NCBI GenBank assembly: GCA_044349205.1
Contig: JBIKRJ010000157.1
Location: 1 to 5,687 of the forward strand
From: UBA9547 sp044349205
GTDB lineage: Bacteria > Bacteroidota > Bacteroidia > Cytophagales > UBA9547
Direction: 5' to 3'
Length of the DNA: 5,687 bases
Shown here piece after piece: positions 1 to 5,549 of this stretch (positions are counted from its first letter, which is position 1; each line of letters starts with the position of its first letter). Below the pieces are notes generated by a model that was not told the origin of the DNA, ran no database searches, and saw nothing but the letters and a program-made list of their open reading frames with translations. The translations under genes were made by a program, and so were the position numbers.

Positions 1-160
1 AAAGCGTATAAGCTCTTTTTTTACAAAAAATAAATTCAAAACCTAGTGCAAATCCAAATAACAAAGTAGCTTTTCAGATTCAACAAAATGCGTCACTAAA
101 GGTTTTGAAGCCGACCAAAACACACAAATATATATTTATGTATTTTGTGGTATTACACAA
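1..160. other. A/T-rich flank with no supported gene
   Basis: All frames are short here. An open frame from base 1 ends at a TAA at 31-33 and could be the last ten codons of a gene entering from the left, but so short a tail cannot be tested. On the minus strand, TATATTTG (125-132) fits the Bacteroidota -7 consensus, but the nearest upstream TTG is 25 bases away instead of 19-20. I call no gene or promoter here. Confidence 0.5.
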
Positions 161-190
161 AAAAACCCGAGACTTTCGTCACGGGTTTTT
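161..190 (-). terminator. Rho-independent terminator of the sugar permease gene, possibly bidirectional
   Basis: The sequence forms a hairpin with arms AAAAACCCG (161-169) and CGGGTTTTT (182-190). The stem continues as GAC (171-173) against GTC (178-180) around a TTTC loop, interrupted by one A-A mismatch (170/181). Read on the minus strand, the stem is followed by a run of T, as expected for an intrinsic terminator. It lies 22 bases beyond the permease stop codon. Because both flanks are A/T runs, it could also stop rightward transcription entering from the left. Confidence 0.85.
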
Positions 191-212
191 CTTGAAAAAA
201 TAAAGCAAGGAA

Positions 213-1649
213 TTAATGACCGCCTGCAATTTTTTTATCGAAGTTGATGCCTTGACTTTTCAAGATACCACTCACTCTCCAAGCATAAAAGGCCAAGTAT
301 GCAAAACAAGCGGCACCCACTATGTAACTAGCTTGGATTGAAGTAGCATCGGCTACGGCACCTTGCAACCAGCTTACAATTCCGCCACCCATAATCATCA
401 TAATAAGGAAGTTACTTCCTTGCGCAGTATTTTTTCCCAAACCACTTACCGCCAGTGTAAAGATACAAGGCCAAAGGGTGCTGCAGAATAAGCCAACACT
501 GGTAAAGGCATACACACTTATCATACCGGTAGTAAACATGCCTACAAACAAAGCCGCTATTCCCATTAAAGAAAATATCAAGAGCATTCTTGCCGGATTT
601 CCTCCGCTGGCAATATCGGCGCCTATCAGTACCAATATGATAAATGCATACACATAAAAAGGAGTTAGGTCATGATTAGCTATCGCATTTACAGCAAGAA
701 ATACTCCAAAAGCTATGTATGGTGCCAAGAATTTCATTATTTTCTGAATGCTCTGACTAGGATTGAAAGCCTCTACGGCACCTGTCCAACGACCTATCAT
801 CAAACTAGCCCAATACAACGACACATAGGGGGCAATCTTGTGGGTTTCAAAACCTAAAACATTTTCCATGTAGGCAGGTAAATTGCTAGCAGTAGAAACT
901 TCAACCCCTACATAAACAAAAATGGCAATCATTCCCATGACCAATTGAGGGTAATGAAGCGCACTGCTTTTTTCGTTCAAATCGTTGGTTTCATGCGTTT
1001 CTTCTATTGCGGGCTTGTCAGGCAAAGAAGAAAATTTGAGGATAACCGCCACCAACAGAAATGCTGCACCCAAAACAAGGTATGGAATCTTGACACTTTC
1101 TACGCTTGCAGTGGTTTCGGCGGTAGAAGATGCTCCGAAAATGGCAAAACTCACAATCAATGGACCAATGGTGGTTCCAAAATTATTAATACCTCCAGCT
1201 AGAGTTAAACGCTGAGAACCCGTTTCGATGGAACCCAAGGCAATTGCCAACGGGTTGGCAACCGTTTGTTGCAATGAAAAACCAAGTCCCACTATAAACA
1301 AACCCGACAACATGAGAGCAAAAGAGCCGCTATTGGCAGCAGGATAAAACAAGAGCGTTCCCACAGCCGAAATTCCCAAGCCTAAAGCCAAACCGTTTTT
1401 GTAGCCAATTTTGTTCGTAATATCTGCCTTGATCAATGCTGAAATACCTGCATAAATTAAAGCCCCTACCGTATATGCCACATAAAATGCAACCGATACC
1501 AGCTGGCTTTCACCTTGCGACAAATCAAAGGCTTTTTTGAAAACTGGGATCAAAATATCGTTACTCGCTGCAACAAAACCCCAAAAGAAGAATACGCTCA
1601 CCAACGGAATAAACTGACCCCACTTGGTACTAGAAGTTTCTGAATTCAT
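213..1649 (-). CDS. MFS sugar permease, FucP/GluP (fucose:H+ symporter) family
   Basis: This is an inner-membrane major-facilitator permease of 478 residues, probably a cation-coupled importer of a monosaccharide or amino sugar. The N-terminal half carries the family signature FFWGFVAASNDILIPVFKKAF (residues 21-41), then GFSLQQTVANPLAIALG (123-139) and LAGGINNFGTTIGPL (150-164). The C-terminal half carries GLFCSTLWPCIFTLAVSGLG (386-405), QGSNFLIMMIMGGGI (410-424) and QGAVAD (429-434). A hydrophilic loop at about 208-232 separates the halves. I count roughly 14 hydrophobic stretches, with an extra pair near 304-346, and the protein is about 40 residues longer than E. coli FucP. The aspartate equivalent to FucP Asp46 is present (D31), but the position of Glu135 appears to be Gln128. 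The ATG is preceded by an A-rich stretch without a Shine-Dalgarno site. The gene has its own promoter region and terminator, so it is probably monocistronic. The substrate cannot be set from context: glucose/galactose, fucose and N-acetylglucosamine all remain possible. Confidence 0.9.
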   Translation of the reverse strand: MNSETSSTKWGQFIPLVSVFFFWGFVAASNDILIPVFKKAFDLSQGESQLVSVAFYVAYTVGALIYAGISALIKADITNKIGYKNGLALGLGISAVGTLLFYPAANSGSFALMLSGLFIVGLGFSLQQTVANPLAIALGSIETGSQRLTLAGGINNFGTTIGPLIVSFAIFGASSTAETTASVESVKIPYLVLGAAFLLVAVILKFSSLPDKPAIEETHETNDLNEKSSALHYPQLVMGMIAIFVYVGVEVSTASNLPAYMENVLGFETHKIAPYVSLYWASLMIGRWTGAVEAFNPSQSIQKIMKFLAPYIAFGVFLAVNAIANHDLTPFYVYAFIILVLIGADIASGGNPARMLLIFSLMGIAALFVGMFTTGMISVYAFTSVGLFCSTLWPCIFTLAVSGLGKNTAQGSNFLIMMIMGGGIVSWLQGAVADATSIQASYIVGAACFAYLAFYAWRVSGILKSQGINFDKKIAGGH

Positions 1650-1691
1650 TGTTTTTAGCTAAATAGATGAATTTAAAAGTAAAATTTGGCG

Positions 1692-1725
1692 TGAATATAC
1701 ATGTACATCTGTACAATACAAAAAA
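1692..1725 (-). promoter_or_regulatory. Candidate promoter of the sugar permease gene
   Basis: On the minus strand, TTTTTTG (1719-1725) is followed after 19 bases by TATATTCA (1692-1699). This resembles the Bacteroidota -33 TTTG / -7 TAnnTTTG arrangement, but the last two bases of the -7 element differ. It would give a leader of about 35 bases before the ATG at 1649. An alternative -7 element, TACTTTTA (1674-1681), matches better but has no suitable upstream TTG. The assignment is by pattern only. Confidence 0.35.
1702..1715. promoter_or_regulatory. Palindromic operator candidate TGTACA-TC-TGTACA
   Basis: Two copies of TGTACA (1702-1707 and 1710-1715) are separated by TC, giving 14 bases with 6-bp perfect arms. 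It lies 53-66 bases upstream of the permease start and falls between the candidate -33 and -7 elements, where a bound repressor would block transcription. Sugar-responsive regulators, for example of the GntR family, use short palindromes of this general kind, but no regulator gene is in the window and the binding protein is unknown. Confidence 0.4.
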
Positions 1726-1738
1726 GGAGCAAATTTCG

Positions 1739-1774
1739 GTTTTCAATAATGGATTTTTAAAAATTATTCAAAAC
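1739..1774. repeat. A/T-rich inverted repeat between the TPR gene and the permease gene
   Basis: The arms GTTTTCAATAAT (1739-1750) and ATTATTCAAAAC (1763-1774) are complementary over 12 positions with one C-C mismatch, enclosing a 12-base A/T-rich loop. It lies 40 bases past the stop of the TPR gene and just upstream of the candidate permease promoter. Read on the minus strand it is followed about a dozen bases later by CTCCTTTTTTG, so it may act as a weak terminator for the TPR transcript. The stem is A/T-rich and the T run is not adjacent, so this role is uncertain. Confidence 0.45.
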
Positions 1775-1813
1775 TGAACATTAAGGTCAGTCACTAAAAT
1801 ATAAAGGAATTAT

Positions 1814-2137
1814 CTACGCTTCTTCGTCCAATATTTCATTTAGAGCCGTTCGTAACTCTTGCAAGATTTTGGCATTTCGCAATTCCAATGCCAATGAAAT
1901 GCCCCGATGAAAAGCATCTTTGGCTTCTTCGGTACGATCGAATGACTGATACAACTTCCCTATTTGATAATAAGTGCCCAAATAACGAGGATGCTTGAAT
2001 AAAAGTTCTTGTAAATACTGCAATGCTGTTTCAGGTTCCTCGGCCAAGTATTCGCTGGCCAAAGCATACAAGTTAAATGGCTCGTCGGGTTCTTCGACCA
2101 CATACTGTTTCAATATCGCTATTCGAGAATTATTCAA
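1814..2137 (-). CDS. Small tetratricopeptide-repeat (TPR) protein, TTG start
   Basis: The product is a 107-residue acidic soluble protein with two TPR-like helical hairpins, at about residues 20-52 (containing YALASEYLAEEPETALQYL) and 53-86 (containing YYQIGKLYQSFDRTEEAKDA). A charged helix follows to the C-terminus. It has no signal peptide or membrane segment, so it is probably a cytoplasmic protein-interaction module; the partner is unknown. The reading frame contains no ATG. A TGA lies in frame 12 bases before the TTG at 2137, so the start is either this TTG or a GTG at codon 13. The TTG is favoured because it is preceded by AAAAGGA, a Shine-Dalgarno-like sequence absent from the neighbouring genes, and because the N-terminal helix before the first repeat would otherwise be lost. 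The gene is divergent from etfB across 80 bp and lies 164 bp upstream of the permease gene. No functional link to either neighbour is evident. Confidence 0.75.
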   Translation of the reverse strand: MNNSRIAILKQYVVEEPDEPFNLYALASEYLAEEPETALQYLQELLFKHPRYLGTYYQIGKLYQSFDRTEEAKDAFHRGISLALELRNAKILQELRTALNEILDEEA

Positions 2138-2165
2138 ATTTCCTTTTCAATATCCAAAAAAATGT

Positions 2166-2199
2166 AACTTACTGCTTTCAAACTAAGTTTAAGTACTTA
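2166..2199. promoter_or_regulatory. TAAGT/ACTTA half-site cluster and candidate etfB promoter
   Basis: The divergent intergenic region contains ACTTA (2167-2171), TAAGT (2184-2188), TAAGT (2190-2194) and ACTTA (2195-2199). The last two form the perfect 10-bp palindrome TAAGTACTTA, and AACTTA/TAAGTT (2166-2171 and 2184-2189) form an outer inverted repeat. TAAGTTTA (2184-2191) is also the best -7-like element for rightward transcription into etfB, giving a leader of about 20 bases, but its -33 position is poor. The cluster could be a shared operator or could be coincidence in A/T-rich DNA. Confidence 0.3.
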
Positions 2200-2210
2200 T
2201 CAATTACAAA
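2179..2210 (-). promoter_or_regulatory. Candidate promoter of the TPR gene
   Basis: On the minus strand, TTTG (2207-2210) is followed after exactly 20 bases by TTAGTTTG (2179-2186), which differs from the Bacteroidota -7 consensus TAnnTTTG at one position. Transcription would begin near 2172, giving a leader of about 35 bases before the TTG start at 2137. It overlaps the region where the etfB promoter must lie. Confidence 0.4.
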
Positions 2211-2217
2211 TTTTACC

Positions 2218-2955
2218 ATGAAGATTTTAGTTTGCCTTGGCCAAGTACCCGACACTACATCCAAAATAAGTTTTGTCGACAACAACTCAAAATTCAATTC
2301 GACGGGTGTGCAGTTTATCATTGGACCCTACGACGAATATGCCCTCTCCAAGGCGATTGACCTGCGTGAAACACAAGGCGGCAGCGTCACAGTGTTTACA
2401 GTAGGGCTTTCAGACACTGAAGCCACCATACGCAAGGCATTGGCCATAGGCGCCGACGATGCAGTAAGAGTAGATGCCGAACCTACCGATGCTTTTTTTG
2501 TGGCTACCCAAATCGCACACTATGCCAAAGACAAAGGTTTTAACATGATATTGACTGGTCGCGAATCAATCGATTACAACGGCGGACTAGTACACGGCAT
2601 GTTGGGAGAACTGCTTGGCTGGCCTAGTATTTCGCCTGCCATGAAATTGGAAGTGCAAGGAACAGTGGCCACCATTTCAAGAGAAATAGAAGGAGGCAGC
2701 GAAGTGCTGGAAGTACCCTTGCCTTTTGTGGCAGGCTGCCAAGAACCCATTGCCGAATGGAAAATTCCAAACATGAGAGGCATTATGACCGCCAAATCGA
2801 AACCACTTGAAGTAATAGCGCCAGCTTCGGCTTTAGCTTCTGTTACCCACTCGGGTTACGAGTTGCCTGCGGGGCGTACTTCTTGCAAAATCATAGATGC
2901 AAACAACATAGACGAATTGGTAAACTTGTTGAAAAACGAAGCCAAAGTAATTTAA
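2218..2955 (+). CDS. etfB: Electron transfer flavoprotein, beta subunit
   Basis: EtfB pairs with EtfA to form the soluble cytoplasmic ETF heterodimer, which accepts electrons from acyl-CoA and related dehydrogenases and passes them on, usually to ETF:quinone oxidoreductase. The 245-residue length is normal for the family. Visible family motifs are MKILVCLGQVPDT at the N-terminus, IIGPYDEYALSKAIDLRE (34-51), KALAIGADDAVRV (73-85), ILTGRESIDYNGG (111-123) followed by LGELLGWPS (129-137), and IPNMRGIMTAKSKPLEV (183-199). The segments around 34-51 and 111-137 correspond to the nucleotide-binding part of the fold, which holds AMP in canonical ETFs. The ATG at 2218 is chosen because the protein then begins exactly at the conserved MKILVCL segment. 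The frame is open further upstream, to 2077, but that part is antisense to the TPR gene and has no family similarity. There is no clear Shine-Dalgarno site. etfA starts 26 bp after the stop, so the two genes are almost certainly co-transcribed. Confidence 0.96.
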   Translation: MKILVCLGQVPDTTSKISFVDNNSKFNSTGVQFIIGPYDEYALSKAIDLRETQGGSVTVFTVGLSDTEATIRKALAIGADDAVRVDAEPTDAFFVATQIAHYAKDKGFNMILTGRESIDYNGGLVHGMLGELLGWPSISPAMKLEVQGTVATISREIEGGSEVLEVPLPFVAGCQEPIAEWKIPNMRGIMTAKSKPLEVIAPASALASVTHSGYELPAGRTSCKIIDANNIDELVNLLKNEAKVI

Positions 2956-2981
2956 TCGACACTACCCTAAAATAGAAAGCC

Positions 2982-3938
2982 ATGCCAGTACTCATTTATC
3001 TAGAAACTGCCGAAGGAAAGTTGAAAAAATCTTCTCTCGAAGCTGTTACCTACGGAGCCGAATTAGCGAAAAAGTTGGGCACAACCGCCGAAGCTTTGTA
3101 CATAGGAATAGAACCAGACGCTATTGCCGAAGCAGGCAAATACGGTGCCCAAAAAGTGTACCGCGTGTCCAATGCCGAATTGAACATCTTCAATATTCAG
3201 TTTTATGCCAGCGCTCTGGTGGAAGTGGCCAAAAATACAAATGCCGAAGTATTGATTGCCTCCAAATCATCTAACGCCGATGCCATTTTACCACGCGCAG
3301 CCATCGCCTTGCAAGCCGATGTTGCCACCAACGTGGTAGCATTACCCGACATCAGCGCTGGGTTCAAGGTAAAACGCTCAATTTTTACTGGCAAAGCCTT
3401 TGCCCAAGCCGAACTTAAATCGGTCAAAAAGATTTTGGTTTTGCGCAAAAATGCGATTGGAGCTAAAGAAACGGGAAGCGAGGCAAGTGTAGAAACCATT
3501 CAAGTAAGTATCGGTTCGTCGCCCGTTAAAACCAAAGAAATACACAAAAGCAGTGGCGATGTGCTGCTTACCGAAGCCGAGATTGTCGTGTCGGGTGGTC
3601 GTGGCCTTAAAGGACCTGAAAATTGGGGAATGGTGGAAGATTTGGCCAAAACATTGCACGCAGCCACGGCCTGTTCTAAACCAGTTTCAGATATGGACTG
3701 GCGTCCACACCACGAACATGTAGGGCAAACTGGTGTAAAAGTGAGTCCCAATTTATACATCGCCGTGGGTATTTCGGGGGCTATCCAACACTTGGCAGGT
3801 GTCAATTCTTCGCGCTGTATTGTGGTCATCAACAAAGACTCGGAAGCACCATTTTTCAAGTCGGCCGACTACGGTATTGTGGGCGACGCATTTGAAGTGT
3901 TGCCAAAACTGAACGAAGCCTTAAAAAAGGTTTTGTAA
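2982..3938 (+). CDS. etfA: Electron transfer flavoprotein, alpha subunit
   Basis: EtfA carries the redox-active FAD of the ETF heterodimer. The 318-residue product has an N-terminal Rossmann-like domain (about 1-185, starting MPVLIYLETAEGKLKK) and a C-terminal FAD-binding domain (about 195-318). The FAD-domain motifs appear in order: VSGGRGLKGPENW (203-215), ATACSKPVSD (228-237), EHVGQTG (245-251), YIAVGISGAIQHLAGV (259-274), INKDSEAPFF (283-292) and ADYGIVGD (295-302). There is no N-terminal ferredoxin-like extension and no iron-sulfur cysteine cluster. In animal and many proteobacterial ETFs the second motif reads GASRAAVD; here the flavin-contacting arginine is replaced by K233, which I recall as normal for Bacteroidota. 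The gene follows etfB by 26 bp on the same transcript and ends 16 bases before a strong terminator. No dehydrogenase partner gene lies in the window. Confidence 0.97.
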   Translation: MPVLIYLETAEGKLKKSSLEAVTYGAELAKKLGTTAEALYIGIEPDAIAEAGKYGAQKVYRVSNAELNIFNIQFYASALVEVAKNTNAEVLIASKSSNADAILPRAAIALQADVATNVVALPDISAGFKVKRSIFTGKAFAQAELKSVKKILVLRKNAIGAKETGSEASVETIQVSIGSSPVKTKEIHKSSGDVLLTEAEIVVSGGRGLKGPENWGMVEDLAKTLHAATACSKPVSDMDWRPHHEHVGQTGVKVSPNLYIAVGISGAIQHLAGVNSSRCIVVINKDSEAPFFKSADYGIVGDAFEVLPKLNEALKKVL

Positions 3939-3954
3939 CATCATTAAAACAATG

Positions 3955-3984
3955 AGCCCCTTTGTTTAAAGGGGCTTTTTCTTT
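3955..3984 (+). terminator. Rho-independent terminator of the etfB-etfA operon
   Basis: A perfect 9-bp stem, AGCCCCTTT (3955-3963) with AAAGGGGCT (3968-3976), encloses a GTTT loop and is followed by TTTTCTTT. It starts 16 bases after the etfA stop codon. This separates the ETF operon from the 473-residue gene downstream. Confidence 0.93.
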
Positions 3985-4037
3985 CCCTCCTATCCAATCT
4001 CCTACAAATAAATTAAGCCGTATTTTTCATACCAACC

Positions 4038-4069
4038 TTTGTGAAAAACTTCAAAAAATCGTAAATCGG
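4038..4069 (+). promoter_or_regulatory. Weak candidate promoter for the 473-residue protein gene
   Basis: TTTG (4038-4041) is followed after 20 bases by TAAATCGG (4062-4069), which matches four of the six fixed positions of the Bacteroidota -7 element TAnnTTTG. It would give a leader of about 25 bases. A promoter is expected between the terminator ending near 3984 and the start at 4101; this is the best spaced pair I found, but the -7 match is poor. Confidence 0.22.
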
Positions 4070-4100
4070 AAGACAAACCAACGTAACAAGCCTCTCGAAT

Positions 4101-5522
4101 ATGGAGATACGCATTCTTTCGCCCCGTGAAAAAGCTTTAGAATTAAATCTTGACCCTCAAACCTATGGTTCTTTTGCAGAAATTGGGGCAGGACAAGAAG
4201 TAGCCGCTACTTTTTTCAGGTCGGGAGCTGCCTCGGGCACTATTGCCAAAACACTTTCGGCTTACGACATGACCTACAGCGACTTGTTGTACGGCGCCGA
4301 AAAAGGAGGGCGATATGTAAGCGAACCACGATTGGTAAAAATGTTGGACAGGGAATACAACCTTCTCATTCAAAGACTAAAAGAAATTCGTTCAAAAGAC
4401 ACCCTTTTCTTTGCCTTTGCCGACACCATTACCACCATAAATTTCAAAAAGACAAACCGTAGTCATGGCTGGATAGGCCTTCGCTTTCAGTTAGAACCAC
4501 AAGGCGAGCCGAATGATATTGTGCTGCATATCAGAATGTTGGAAAACGATGCTTTAGCGCAACAATCAGCCGTTGGCGTTTTTGGCGTAAACCTCATTTA
4601 CGGTGCTTTTTACCATTACCGTACGCCAGAATTACTCATCGACTCGCTGATGGAAAACCTAACAACCGAAAAAATAAAAATAGACATGATTCGCTTTTCG
4701 GGCCCCAATTTCAAGGAGGTTGACAACCGCGTCATGATGCTTTATTTGGTACAAAAGGGCTACACCAATGCAACTGCTTTTATGCCCGATGGCACTTTGG
4801 TGGAACCGAGTGACGTATTTTACAAGAAAAATATTTTATGTATAAGAAGCAGATTTCGACCTTTTACTAAGGTGAATTCGGACATGCTGAAAACAGGTTA
4901 TGAACATTTTTTGACAGAAAAATGCGTAGAAGCTGCGAAAGTGGTAACAGTAGCCGAAATCACCATAAACAACCTACGCAACAACAGCAACGGATCTTAC
5001 ATCGACTATCAAGATTTTCTAGATCGTGTAGACATGGTGAGTTCTATGGGGTACATAGTGCTCATATCCAATTACCAAGAATACTACCGATTGGTTCGCT
5101 TTTTTGCACGGCATACCAAAGAAAAGGTGGGTATCATCATGGGGCCTTTCAACCTAAACGATATTTTCAACGAAGAATATTACCAAGACTTGCCAGGTGG
5201 TATACTGGAATCCTTTGCCCAACTATTCAGTCGCAATGTAGAACTATACATATACCCTACCCGGGACCCTAAAACAGGCGAGATTATCACCATCGACAAT
5301 TACCATGTGAAAGAATCTTTGATATACTTGCACAAGTACCTGTTGGCCAACGATAAAATAAGCGGCATAAAAGGATATGACGAAAGTTTGCTACACATAT
5401 TCTCCGACAAAGTATTGAAGATGATTCAGAATGGTGAAGAAGGTTGGGAAAAGATGGTGCCAGATGAAGTAGCAAACAACATCAAAAACAAGCATCTTTT
5501 TGGCTACAAGGCCATTGCATAA
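4101..5522 (+). CDS. Conserved cytoplasmic protein of unknown function (473 aa)
   Basis: I recognise this as a conserved bacterial family opening with a SPREKALE motif, but I know no established function. From memory, relatives carry transferred names such as nicotinate-nucleotide adenylyltransferase or TonB-dependent receptor. Neither fits: there is no signal peptide, beta-barrel pattern or TonB box, and no clear HxGH nucleotidyltransferase motif. Blocks likely to be conserved are SPREKALELNLD (7-18), FAEIGAGQEVAATFF (25-39), SGAASGTIAKTLSAYD (41-56), GRYVSEPRLVKML (70-82), FFAFADTITTINF (103-115), HGWIGLRFQL (122-131), HIRMLENDALAQQSAVGVFG (143-162) and NLIYGAFY (164-171). A second, alpha/beta-like half includes YIVLISNYQEYYRLVRFFA (318-336), VGIIMGPFNLNDIF (343-356) and IYLHKYLLAN (408-417), and the protein ends with WEKMVPDEVANNIKNKHLFG (449-468). 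The family's usual opening supports the ATG at 4101. The gene follows the ETF terminator by about 115 bp and precedes a gene for an exported protein by 27 bp, perhaps as an operon. Confidence 0.85.
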   Translation: MEIRILSPREKALELNLDPQTYGSFAEIGAGQEVAATFFRSGAASGTIAKTLSAYDMTYSDLLYGAEKGGRYVSEPRLVKMLDREYNLLIQRLKEIRSKDTLFFAFADTITTINFKKTNRSHGWIGLRFQLEPQGEPNDIVLHIRMLENDALAQQSAVGVFGVNLIYGAFYHYRTPELLIDSLMENLTTEKIKIDMIRFSGPNFKEVDNRVMMLYLVQKGYTNATAFMPDGTLVEPSDVFYKKNILCIRSRFRPFTKVNSDMLKTGYEHFLTEKCVEAAKVVTVAEITINNLRNNSNGSYIDYQDFLDRVDMVSSMGYIVLISNYQEYYRLVRFFARHTKEKVGIIMGPFNLNDIFNEEYYQDLPGGILESFAQLFSRNVELYIYPTRDPKTGEIITIDNYHVKESLIYLHKYLLANDKISGIKGYDESLLHIFSDKVLKMIQNGEEGWEKMVPDEVANNIKNKHLFGYKAIA

Positions 5523-5549
5523 ACCATCTTTACACGCTACTTATTTTTT

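Noticed and set aside
1..33. A ten-codon open frame ending in TAA, possibly the tail of an upstream gene.
   Set aside because: It is too short to distinguish from chance without the sequence to the left.
125..132. TATATTTG on the minus strand as a -7 promoter element for a gene to the left.
   Set aside because: The nearest upstream TTG is 25 bases away instead of 19-20, and no start codon for a leftward gene is visible in the window.
945..1215. Two overlapping plus-strand open frames opposite the permease gene.
   Set aside because: They overlap each other in different frames on the antisense strand of a clear membrane-protein gene and show no protein-like pattern.
2077..2217. An upstream extension of the etfB reading frame adding 47 residues before MKILVCL.
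   Set aside because: It is antisense to the 5' end of the TPR gene, runs through the divergent promoter region, and has no resemblance to ETF beta; the family begins at the ATG at 2218.
3203..3859. Three minus-strand open frames of 93-119 codons opposite etfA.
   Set aside because: They are shadows of the etfA coding frame, with low-complexity composition and no recognisable domain or start context.
4922..5272. A plus-strand open frame of 116 codons inside the 473-residue gene.
   Set aside because: It is out of frame within a convincing coding sequence and its translation is rich in Arg, Gln, His and Ser, typical of an off-frame read.
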